DNA of 64,000 nucleotides from positions 717,102 to 781,101 of the forward strand of contig OY253658.1 in the NCBI GenBank assembly GCA_958009055.1, read 5' to 3'. Made by a program: the position numbers and the translations under genes. Shown in pieces: positions 40,891-49,870 of the stretch. The notes under the pieces were generated by a model. The model was given only the letters and a program-made list of their open reading frames with translations. It searched no databases and had not been told where the DNA came from. Numbering within the stretch: position 1 is the first letter of the stretch; each line of letters begins with the position of its first letter. Source of the DNA: Choricystis sp. odSpoLacu1 (taxonomy: Eukaryota; Chlorophyta; Trebouxiophyceae).

Positions 40891-42031
40891 TCACAACACC
40901 TTGATCTCCTTCAAGCACGCCGTCACGCTGCGCGCGACGCGGTCGCTGGCGGGGTCTGCGGCGTCAGGCACCCCAAACCGCAGGCCCGTGATTTTTTCGT
41001 ACAGCATGACGTAGCGGCGCGCCAGCTCGGACACGAGGTCGGGCGGGGCGGCAGGCAACACGCCGTCGGCGTATGGGTCGCACCTCTCCCGGAACCACAA
41101 CCGAATAAACTCTTTGTCCACTGACTGAGGCTCCAGCCCCTCCTTGAACCTACCCTCATAACTGTCCGCCAACCAGTAGCGCGACGAGTCGGGCGTGTGT
41201 ATCTCGTCAATTAACAGGATGCGGCCGTCGGGGGCGACGCCAAACTCGTACTTTGTGTCCACCAGCAGCAGGCCGCGCGACGCGGCCACCGTTTGGCCCC
41301 GCTCAAACAGGGCCAGGGCGGCGTTGGACACAGTGTCCCATTGGGCCTGGGTCATCAGGCCACGGGCCACAATTTCAGCGGGGGAGATGGGTTCATCGTG
41401 GTCGGCGGCTTTGGTGGTGGGCGTGACGACGTTTTTTGACAAGCGCTGGTTTTTGACGAGGCCATCAGGAAACGTGTTGCCGCAATACTCGCGCTCCCCC
41501 CGGTTGTAGTGCGTCCACAGAGAGGTGGACGTGCTGCCCGTCAGGTAGCCACGCACCACAAACTCGACAGGAAACACGTCGCACCGCGTCATGACGCTGG
41601 CGCACGGATCAGGTACCGCCAGCAGGGCGTTGGGCACGATGTCGTCCGTGTTGTGCATCCACCAGGCCGAGGTTTGGTTGAGCACGGCCCCTTTAAACGG
41701 GATGGAGGCGAGGTGCCTGTCAAACGCGGACAGGCGGTCGGTCGTGACGAGCACGGCGACGTCGCCCAGGAGGTAGGTGTCCCGGACCTTGCCTCTGTGA
41801 GTAATGGCGGATGGGCCCAAGTCCAGGGTGACGTCTGCCAAGCAGTTGGTCAGGGCGGCGGGGAGGGCGGCCTCCACGGCGGGGGAGACGACGCCGACGG
41901 CTTCAATGGACGACGCGGCGGGGGGGGGGGGGGGGGCGGCGGGGGGCGCCGCCGCCTGGTGCACGGCGAGGCATGGCCGCCGGTCGCCACGCGGGGGGCG
42001 GCGGCGTGGAGCGGGCGGTGGCGGGCGGCAT
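40891..42031 (-). CDS. PURC: SAICAR synthetase, plastid (frame break after transit peptide)
   Basis: The enzyme joins CAIR and aspartate using ATP in purine synthesis. The catalytic part is complete: HRGKVRDTYLLGDVAVLVTTDR (ATP site), FPVEFVVRGYLTGSTSTSLW, LLLVDTKYEFGVAPDGRILL and IDEIHTPDSSRYW, ending CLKEIKVL. In its own frame the only upstream ATG is an implausible one near 42118. A better start is the ATG at 42031 in another frame, giving a basic Pro/Ala-rich leader (MPPATARSTPPPPAWRPAAM) like a transit peptide. The two frames meet in a 17-G run (41920-41936; poly-Pro on the coding strand), so the run length is probably wrong or variable. Purine synthesis is plastidial in plants, which fits the leader. 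Confidence 0.88.
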
Positions 42032-42361
42032 GGCGCGTCGAAAGACAAAACGGAAAACGACTCTGTGATTGACACACCCGAACTGGCTTTTTTTTTCCAA
42101 TCCCCCCCGAAGACACACACACGGGCGAGAGGAAGAGGCGGCGCACCCTGTCTGCGCGCGCGACACTCCTCTCTGCCCTCTCACGTGCGCCCGATACACA
42201 TACACACCACGTCCCCGCCAACCCTTGCCGCGCCGCGGCCCGCGTCCGCGTCGCCGCGGCCCGCGCGCCGCGCGCCACCCCTCCGCCCCGTCACCCCGTC
42301 TCCCTCCCGCCGTTTGCACGCACCAACCTCTGCTTTGAGTGACTGGGTGCGCCAGCTGCCG

Positions 42362-44978
42362 ATGTGGTCCCTGGGCGACGAACCCAGCCTGCGCAGTTCG
42401 CGGGCGGGCGACGCGCCTGCACCACCTGCTGAAGTGTTCGAAAACCAGCGCTTTTACGGGTTTGGATGGTGAGTGGCGTGTGTGTGTGTGTGGGGGGGAG
42501 CGTGTTGTAGAGGGTGTGGAAGGCGTTGTGGCGTCCGTTTTTTGCACCACCTGCTGTTGTCCCTCTTCCCCCCACCTTCCAAACACACCACCCTCTCCCT
42601 CCCCATAGGCAAGCGCCCGGCCCCCTGGAACGCCCCGCCTGGTCCGATTCAGCGGGCGACCCCGTCCCCCTGCTGGCCCCCCCCACCGAGGGCGTGGGGT
42701 GGGCGGTGGCTGCAGATGATGACGCCGATGCAGACGGTTGGTCTTATGCGTCCGTCTTCCACCACGTGCCCTACCCCCGGCGCGGGGGCCGCGCCTCCCA
42801 ACGCATCGCCGACTTTGTGCGGCGGCGGCGGTGGGTGTGGGTGGGGGATGGGGAGCGAGGGGGGGCGCCCCTGGCGCTGCCGCCCGCGCGCCCCGACGCA
42901 GCATCCCGCAAAGCCGCCGAAACAGCGCGCCGGGCGGCCGCCCTGCGCGCGTTTGTGGTGTTGCTGGCGTCCACCGCACGCAGGCTGCGGCTGTGGAACA
43001 TGCTGCCCCTGGACCCGACTGCCCTCGTTGTCCTGGCGCCGCGCCACGCGGCGCGCCTGGCGGCCGACGCGAAACTGTTTGCCGGGGCGCGCGTGGATTT
43101 GACTGGTGGTGGGGTGGAGGATGAGGAAGGTGCAGACGCTGCTTCTGCTGCTGCTCCAGCTGGCGTGCCTCCCCCCCCTCGCCCTTCCCCCCCGGCCTCA
43201 AACGTGCGTGCGGCCGACCTGGTGACCGCCGCCCTGCACGCCCGCGCTGCCTACGGCTACGCCGCCGCCGCCGGCCACCTGGCGTCCCTGTCCTCCTGCG
43301 CCCTCATGCACACGGTGCGCGCGGTCGAGTTTGACGCGGCGGGCGGTGCCAGCGCGGCAGCCAACAGCGATGCAGCGTGCGACCTAGCAGGCGTCTCCCG
43401 CGGCGCCCTCTTGATGGCGGAGTGGGGGTCGTCGGTGTCGCGGCCGTGCCACTATGTGGCGGCGGATGAAGCGGGCAAACGGATTGTGATCAGTGTCAGG
43501 TGAGAGTGAGAGTGGGAAGGGGGGGGGGGGGGAGGGGCGGTGGGGCTTCATCACAACCCTCTCTCTCACGCACACCCCACCCCACCCCTTCCAACTCATC
43601 AGGGGCTCCCTCCAAGCGGGCGACATGCTGTCCAACCTGTCCGCCCGCCCCATGGAGGTGACTCTGTGCGGCGTGAGCGGGCGCGTGCATGAAGGCATGA
43701 TGGCTGCCGCTACGTACGTCCACTGCTCCACCGCGCCCGCCCTGGCGGCGGCGGCGTCGGCTCACCCGGGGTGGCCCATCCTGTGTGTGGGGCACAGCAT
43801 GGGGGGGGGGGTGGCCACCATTTTGACGGCGTTGTTGAGGGATGGTGGGGGTGTGCCAGGGCTGGGCGACGTGTCGTGCATTGCCATCGGCCCTGCCGCC
43901 GTGTTCAGCGAGCCGTTGGCGGCTGCACTGCAACGCCACGTCACCTCCATTGTGCTGGGCGCGGACGCTGTGCCCCGCCTGTCGCTGGCCAGCGTGGAAG
44001 CCGCGTTGGCTGAGCTGGCGGCCGCGTCGCCCGTGCGTGTCGCAGCTGCCGAGCTCAAGCGCGCGGTCGGCACCGCTGCTGCGGGCGCCGCCGAAGTCCT
44101 GGCTGCTGCGGGCGCCGAACTGCGCAACATTGTGTCCACGGTGGGCGCCATGGCGGGCGGGGTGAGCGGTGGCGGGGGCGGCAGCGCTGCCTCGTCCGCG
44201 TCGCCGCCTGCGGGCCTCTCCTCCCTGCCCCGCATCGCGGCCTCGGATGATGGCGGCGTGGCGGCGGCAGCCGCAGCCGCCATGGTGCGCGCCGCCGCCA
44301 ATGAGGTGGAGTTGGTGGACCTGTCGCCTCGTGAGTTGGCGGGTGAGGAGGGGGGTGGGGTGGAGGGTGGTGATGGCGTCGCCACCACCCCCATGCCCCC
44401 CCCCTCCCCCGCTGACGCGGCCGCCATGGCGGCTCGGTCACATGCGCTGATGGATGGCGAAGGTGGCGGCCTGGATGTGTCGCCCGCGACGGCAGCTGCT
44501 GCCACTGCGGCCGCCGCCGCGGCAGACGCCGCCGTCCTCGCCTCATCCACCTCCCCGCCCCGCCCCCCCCCCCTCCGCCGAGTTTGATGCGGCCGCCCTG
44601 CACGCCGACCGCACGGAGCCCCTGCTGGTGGCGGGCACGTTGCTGTGGGTGCTGCCCCCCGGCGACCTGGCGGCCGCGGCGGGGGGGCCTGCCGCCCCCG
44701 CCGCGGCCGCCGTGGCTGCGTCCGCGGCGGCGCGGCCGCCCGTTGCGCCTGATGGCGGCAACCTGGACGCAGTGGCTGCAGAGATGACGGGCGAAACCCT
44801 CCCGGGCCGTGTGCGGCGTGCGGCGGCTGCGCCCGTCGCGCAGACGCGCGTTCCGCCGCCCTGCGGCGCCCTGGTGCTGGCCGCCCCGCGCGCCGCGTTT
44901 GGGCGCATCCTGCTGACGCCGGACGCGGTGCACGACCATTTGCCGGATGCGTATGTGGCGGCGCTGGAGAGACTTTGA
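42362..44978 (+). CDS. Dysferlin-domain / sn1-diacylglycerol lipase fusion (apparent frameshift)
   Basis: Exons are 42362-42468, 42609-43499 and 43603-44978, with split codons restored (TG|G, AG|G). Residues about 23-110 match a peroxin/dysferlin (DysF) domain: VFENQRFYGFGW, GWAVAADDDADADGWSYA, FVRRRRWVWV. A DAGL-type class-3 lipase follows: nucleophile elbow VGHSMGGGVA, VLGADAVPRLS (candidate catalytic Asp), VLPPGDL, and VHDHLPDAYV with the candidate catalytic His. A loop of about 180 residues, Ala/Ser/Pro-rich, separates Asp from His. The frame changes in an 11-C run (44563-44573), upstream of the His. No transmembrane helices are evident, unlike animal DAGLs. The likely activity is release of sn-1 fatty acid from diacylglycerol; the DysF part suggests membrane association. 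The start is tentative. Confidence 0.8.
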
Positions 44979-45149
44979 GAGTTGTGTGTGTTGAGAGAGA
45001 GAGGGAAGACTTGTAGAAGGTAGCGAGAGAGAGGTCGAGCGAGAGAGACGAGAAAGAGAGTTGGTGCCGTCACTTTTTCCAACCCGCTCCCTCCCCGCCC
45101 GCACACCCCTCTCCACACCCACACACACACACACACACCTTCCTCCACC

Positions 45150-46074
45150 ATGTCGGCCGCCTCTGCGTCCGCCTACCTGCGTTCCTTCGTGGAGTCCACC
45201 GCTGAACTGCCCGCCCAGCTGCAGCGCACGTTTGCACTGCTGCGCGAGCTGGACGCCAAGTCCGCGTCCCTGCAGACGGCTGCTGACGCGGACGCACGCG
45301 TCTGTTTTCTGGGACCGGCAGCCGCGGCGGCCGCGGCGGCGGCGGCGGCGGCCGTCGCGGCGGGCGAGCCCGCGCCGGCGCCGCCAAGGCGGCCCAAGCC
45401 GCCGCCCGAGGCGGAGTTGAAAGCGATGCGGGACCGGATTGAGGCGGACATGAAGCAGGTGTGAGATTGGATTGCGGGGGGAGAGGAGGGAGCGGGGGAG
45501 AGGGAGGCGAGGGACGGAATTTGCCAGCACACGCAACACGTCGACGCCAACACACCCTCCCTACACCCTCGAACAGGTCATCCAATACTCCACCGAGAAA
45601 GCTCAGCTCGCCCAACAAATCTATGACGATGTGGATGCCAAGATTCGGAGGCTGGACATGGACCTGGCCGCGTTTGACGCTGAACTGGCGAGAGAGCGCG
45701 CGGCGGCGGGGCTGCCCGACCCGCCGCCCGCGCCACCGCCGCCACCGACCGGGGCTGGCGGTGGCGCTGGCGCCCCCAAGTCTCGCAAGTCGGGGGGCAC
45801 CGGGGCTCGCGCCCGGTCGGCTGCTGCTGCCGTGGCGGCCGCCACGGGCGGCAACCCGGTGGCCGTCGCCGCCGTGCTGGCGGCTGATCCATCCGAACCC
45901 GTCTACTGCTACTGCCAGCGCGTGTCGTATGGCGACATGGTGGCGTGCGACAACCCGGACTGCGCGGTGGAGTGGTTTCACTACGAGTGTGCGGGGATGG
46001 CGGAGCCCCCCAAAGGCAAGTGGTTCTGCCGGGACTGTGCGCCCGCGAAACAGGAGGAGCCGGTGGCGGGGTGA
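45150..46074 (+). CDS. ING: ING-family protein with PHD finger
   Basis: ING proteins read H3K4me3 and recruit histone acetyltransferase or deacetylase complexes. Exon 1 is 45150-45458 and exon 2 is 45577-46074; phase 0, 268 aa. The N-terminal ING helical region is present (AYLRSFVESTAELPAQLQRTF, LLRELDAKSASLQ, then EKAQLAQQIYDDVDAKIRRLD), interrupted by a poly-Ala stretch. A Gly/Pro-rich basic linker follows (KSRKSGG). The C-terminal PHD finger begins YCYCQRVSYGDMVACDNPDC and continues VEWFHYEC to WFCRDC, with the C4HC3 ligands and the aromatic cage Tyr/Trp in place. The start lies just behind a CA-rich leader. Confidence 0.93.
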
Positions 46075-46220
46075 TGGGAGGAGGGAGTGGGGGGAGAGAG
46101 AGGGGTGGTGGGTGGGTGGTTCTTGTTTTGTGTTGAGCTCCAGTTTTTTTGTGTTGCCCCTCCGCCCCGCTCTGCCCCCCTTGCTCACATCCAAAACACA
46201 GGCGTCAAACCACATTTCAG

Positions 46221-46222
<2 letters not shown>

Positions 46223-46227
<5 letters not shown>
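46223..46227 (-). terminator. TGTAA (minus strand) candidate poly(A) signal
   Basis: TTACA on the plus strand lies about 75 bases past the uL18 stop on the minus strand, immediately before a CA repeat. Confidence 0.3.

Positions 46228-46252
<25 letters not shown>
46225..46252. repeat. (CA)n microsatellite
   Basis: About 13 CA units are followed by two copies of a 16-base unit (GCAGGCAGGCACACAC). The tract lies in the intergenic space between ING and uL18. Confidence 0.85.
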
Positions 46253-46255
<3 letters not shown>

Positions 46256-46301
46256 GGCAGGCACACACACGCAGGCAGGCACACACAGGGCAACCTTTTT
46301 C

Positions 46302-46749
46302 TCACACCAACGTCAACCCGGCCTCCTTGGTGCTCTCCAGCAGCGCCGCAGCCCGCCCGTGAAACCGTTGCCCCGTCTCTCGCCGCCAGGAGGCGCCCAC
46401 AACGCCCGCCTGTGCGGCGCGCTGGGCCAGCAGGGCGCCCAGGTGGGCGCACGTCTAGTGGTGGTGGTGTGTGTGTGGGGAGGGGGTTGTGTGTGTGTGG
46501 TGTGTGTCTGTGTGTGTGTGTGAGCGGTCGTGTGTGGTGTGCGCTGCCCCCCGCCAATTCCAACCGCCACACACTCTCTCTCACCTCTTTATCCGGCCGG
46601 GGCGCCACGCCGTCCGCGCCGCGCAGGCCGCGCTCCGTGGTGGAGGCGGCCGCGATGACGGCGCCGTCGGCCGACCGGTGGACCGCCGCGTACGCGTGCT
46701 TGTTGCTCGTCCACAGCTTGATGAAGTGGGGGGCGTGGCGGGGAGGCAT
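46302..46749 (-). CDS. Organellar ribosomal protein uL18, probably mitochondrial
   Basis: Ribosomal protein uL18 binds 5S rRNA or the central protuberance. Exon 1 is 46585-46749 (55 codons) and exon 2 is 46302-46454; the intron has a GTGAGA donor and a CACTAG acceptor, and the join is phase 0. The 105-aa product shows the family pattern: [21 protein letters not shown] (strand pair), [14 protein letters not shown], then [13 protein letters not shown] and [17 protein letters not shown]. It lacks a long transit peptide, and the compact size resembles mitochondrial uL18 of plants, so mitochondria are favoured over plastids. It is head-to-head with threonine aldolase, with 176 bases between starts. 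Confidence 0.85.
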
Positions 46750-46925
46750 GGTGTGCCGCGCGGGGCAGCAGGAGGACACGCGCCCGGGGGCAGGGGGGGG
46801 GGGGGCGCGAGAGAGTGGGCAGCGCGACACCGATTCGGTGGGGCACGGTGGTGCCGACACTGCAGCGCGGTTTCCTTTTTGGTTCCACCCTCCCATCTCT
46901 GCTCCCGCACAAACGTCGTCGGCAT

Positions 46926-48059
46926 ATGAACACCATGCCGCCCGACCCCGACCCACCAGCTGTCGAGCTGCGCTCCGACACGTTCACCCGGCCCACGCCC
47001 GAGATGCGGACCGCGATGGCCACTGCCGACGTCGGCGACGACGTGTGGGGCGAAGACCCCACCGTGGCCGAGCTGGAGGCGCGCGTGGCGGCGTACACGG
47101 GCAAAGAGGCCGCACTGTTTGTCCCATCGGGCACGGCATCCAATTTAATCGCCCTCATGACGCACGTGTCCCGGCGCGGCGGCTTTTTGGTGTGCGGCGA
47201 TCAAGCCCACATCTTTGTGTATGAACAGCAGGGTGCTGCAGTTGTCGGGGGCATTGGTATCGTGACCCTGCCGAACACAGACGATGGGAAACTACCCCTT
47301 GACGCTCTCGCCACCACGCTCGACGTCCCGGACGACCCCCACTTTGCGATGCCCGCCCTTGTCTGCATCGAGCAAACCCACAACCGGTGTGGTGGCAGCG
47401 TGCTGCCGGCGGAACACCTGCTGGCTGTTGCAGCCGCTGCGCGCAAGGCGGGCGTCCCAGTCCACATGGACGGCGCGCGCCTGGCCAACGCGGCGGCAGT
47501 GCTGGGGTGTGGCGATCCTGCAGCGCCCTGGGCTCGGGCGTGCACGGGGGCTGATTCCGTCAGCGTCTGTTTGTCCAAAGGCCTCGGCGCGCCCGTGGGG
47601 TCGTGCCTGGCTGGCAGCGCAGCCTTCATCTCCGCCGCGCGGCGCGCGCGCAAACTGGTGGGCGGCGGCATGCGGCAGGCGGGCGTGCTGGCGGCTCCCG
47701 GGTTGGTTGCTGTAGAGGGCTGGACCAGAGTGCAGGAGGACCATGCTGCGGCCAAAGCGTTGGCCGACGGGCTGGCGGAGATCGACGGCGTCACCGTCCG
47801 CGGCCGCGTCGACACCAACATCGTGATTTTTGGGCCCGACGACGCCTCCGCCCCGCCCGCCCTGACCGCCACCTCCCTCGTGGCTGGGCTGGCGGCGCGT
47901 TGCGTGCGCGTGGCCGCGTTCCGGGGGGCTGTGAGGGCTGTGACGAGCTATGAGGTTGGGAGTGATGACATTAAAAAAGCGGTGGCGGCTGTGGCGGCAG
48001 TCGTGGCTGACGCCCGGGCGGGCAGGCTGGGCGGGGGGGAGGGTGTGGCGTCGTATTGA
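46926..48059 (+). CDS. THA1: L-threonine aldolase (PLP-dependent)
   Basis: The enzyme cleaves threonine to glycine and acetaldehyde. The single exon encodes 377 aa; two Met codons are near the start (MNTMPPD). Fold-type I PLP motifs are present in family order: [25 protein letters not shown] (substrate loop), [27 protein letters not shown] (PLP-stacking His), [26 protein letters not shown] (Asp binding the PLP nitrogen), and [14 protein letters not shown] with the Schiff-base Lys. The C-terminal domain is complete. No signal peptide is seen, so it is probably cytosolic. It is divergent from uL18. Confidence 0.94.
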   Translation: MNTMPPDPDPPAVELRSDTFTRPTPEMRTAMATADVGDDVWGEDPTVAELEARVAAYTGKEAALFVPSGTASNLIALMTHVSRRGGFLVCGDQAHIFVYEQQGAAVVGGIGIVTLPNTDDGKLPLDALATTLDVPDDPHFAMPALVCIEQTHNRCGGSVLPAEHLLAVAAAARKAGVPVHMDGARLANAAAVLGCGDPAAPWARACTGADSVSVCLSKGLGAPVGSCLAGSAAFISAARRARKLVGGGMRQAGVLAAPGLVAVEGWTRVQEDHAAAKALADGLAEIDGVTVRGRVDTNIVIFGPDDASAPPALTATSLVAGLAARCVRVAAFRGAVRAVTSYEVGSDDIKKAVAAVAAVVADARAGRLGGGEGVASY

Positions 48060-48727
48060 TGGACTACACACACATGTGTGTGCAGTCGTGGCGCGGTCTT
48101 TTGCAGGTGAAAAAACAAGGGGGGGTGGTTGGGCCGTTTTTTTTGGAGGCATGCGTCACCCGCTCTGTTTCTCACACCCCACTGTTTCCTACTCTCTCCA
48201 CACACACACAGTCCCCCCCCTTTTCCCGTTCGGTACGTTGGCGTGGACTTGGATCACCCTAAATTGGGCGGCCGGCGGCCGTGGCGAGGGCGAGCGAGAG
48301 GGGGGCGCCAGTGTGTGCGACGCCACGGAAACGCACCAAGTGGACCACGCATCGGTGTCGCATCGCGGCGGTTGGCGGCGACTCGGCCTCGCTACCCCTC
48401 CCCCACCACCGCGTGACGCTTGTGCGTGTGCTTCGCCACCTTAATTGGGCGTTGACACGCAAAAAGGGGGGCGTGGACAAGGGCGTGTGCGTGCGGTGAA
48501 AGCCAGCTCTGCTGTCCGCTTCTCTTTCCGGGTCGACCTGGCGCGTTTTTTCGGTGTGGCTCTCCCTGCGTCACTGTGCCGCGCCCGGCACCAGTCCCCG
48601 CCCGGGTGGGCGGCCTTGCTGCACGGCCCTGCGCGCCTTTAGCGCGGCGTCCAGGTCTGCCAACGCGTCGCTCACCTTTTGGCTACACATAAAACACACA
48701 CAGCCCTCAACCACCACCAAAACCACC
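48060..48727. other. Intergenic region, no gene recognised
   Basis: These 668 bases lie between threonine aldolase and the lectin-like gene, both on the plus strand. Only short low-complexity ORFs occur. AATTGGGCG occurs twice (near 48262 and 48443). The stretch must contain the 3' end of threonine aldolase and the lectin promoter. I see no RNA gene. Confidence 0.45.
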
Positions 48728-49583
48728 ATGTCTTGGCCCGAGGAAAAGCCGCGCGAGGACGGCCTCACGTCCCTGGCCGCGGGCGAGTCCCTGCTGCCGG
48801 GTCAGTACATCGTGTCGCCCACCGACAACGCGCGTTTTACTCGAAGAAAACGGAAACGCGACGATCTTCAAACTGCGTGGCAAACCCAACGTCCTCAACT
48901 CCAACAAAAAGGTTGTCGGCGCCGCGCTGGTCAACGGCGAGGACGGTAACCTGGTGCTGACCAATGAAGAGGGGGAGCCCGCTGGGTGGGCGACGGAGAC
49001 GGAGGGTGAGGGCGCCTACCTCGCCGTCACCGACGACGGCGTGCTGCAGTACACCGCGGCCGACGGCACCCTGCTGTGGGACTCCAAGGACGGCAAGAAG
49101 AAGGCGGGTGACAAGGGTGCGCCCGCGCCCGGGTCGGCTGAGGAGGCTGCGCTGACGAAACAAAAGCCGCCTCCCCCGGAGGAGCCCGCCCAGAAACAAG
49201 GCGAAGTCATGGAGGGCAACGGCCAGGTGCTGATGCAGTCGATCACGCCGTCCGACACCAAGAATGCTCCTGTTGAATTCGTGGCCGAAATCAAGGAAAC
49301 CTGGGAGCGCGACGGGCGCACCATGTACAAGGTCGAGACCTACATCACCAACAAGGGAGCCCACAACATCACCGAGATGCAGGTGGCGGTGCCGCACAAG
49401 GAGGTCGTTTACGAGACGTGGGGCTGCCACGATGAAGGCGAGGACAGCGGGGAGCGCCTGCTGGAGCTGCCGTTTGACCGGCGCGACCCGGGCATCACGG
49501 CGGGTGAATGCTACAACTTTGGAGGCGTGTACAGCAAGGCCGACCCCGGGTTTTATATCAAAAAGTGGCAGGCGCCGTCGTGA
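48728..49583 (+). CDS. B-lectin domain plus CBM49-like domain protein (apparent frameshift)
   Basis: The start is ATG 48728 (MSWPEEKPREDGL). Residues about 15-125 resemble a bulb-type mannose-binding lectin: SLLPGQYIVSPTDNA, then GNATIFKLRG, GEDGNLVLTNEEG, AYLAVTDDGVLQYTAADG, LLWDSK. A Lys/Pro-rich linker leads to a C-terminal domain with the pattern of CBM49 of plant endoglucanases: EIKETWERDGRTMYKVETYI, TNKGAHNITEMQVAV, YETWG, GITAGECYNFGGVYSKAD. The frame changes by one base inside GCGCG at 48830-48834; removing one base gives DNA-VLLEENGN without interruption. No signal peptide is visible, which is odd for a sugar-binding protein and suggests a cytosolic or unconventional location. Both domain calls come from pattern only. 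Confidence 0.65.
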
Positions 49584-49745
49584 AGAGGTGAGAGAGAAAG
49601 AGAGAAAGGGGGGGGGTTGCTTCCCCTCCCGCTTTTTCCCCTTCGCAAAAGCGCGCGCCTGCGTGCACGCGACCTGCGCGCTGCGTGCACAGCATCAAGT
49701 GAGACGGAAAAAAGAGCTAATTGGCCTTTTTTTTTGCTCCCCTCG

Positions 49746-49750
49746 TGTAA
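49746..49750 (+). terminator. TGTAA candidate poly(A) signal
   Basis: TGTAA lies about 160 bases past the lectin-like stop, a typical distance for a chlorophyte 3'-UTR. Confidence 0.35.
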
Positions 49751-49796
49751 ATACGTTTTGACGAGACGAAAACAATCGTGATGGTCGGTTTCTTTT

Positions 49797-49801
49797 TTAC
49801 A
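49797..49801 (-). terminator. TGTAA (minus strand) candidate poly(A) signal
   Basis: TTACA on the plus strand lies about 70 bases past the stop of the minus-strand ARM gene. Together with the plus-strand TGTAA at 49746 it gives the two convergent genes closely spaced 3' ends. Confidence 0.35.
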
Positions 49802-49870
49802 TCATTTTGTTTTTGGTTTCAAAAGCACAACGCAGGCAGCAAACATACACACACACACACAAACCGGGGT

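Noticed and set aside
40891..42120. In-frame ATG near 42118 as the start of SAICAR synthetase
   Set aside because: It gives an N-terminus (MCVFGGDWKKK) read through a pyrimidine-rich leader; the ATG at 42031 in the other frame gives a convincing transit peptide.
41903..43201. 432-aa minus-strand ORF spanning purC leader and the lipase gene
   Set aside because: It is antisense to the DysF-lipase exons and only its last part is the plausible purC leader; the rest is a shadow frame.
45070..46956. 628-aa minus-strand ORF across the ING gene
   Set aside because: It is antisense to ING; only the uL18 exon 1 region near its N-terminus is coding on that strand.
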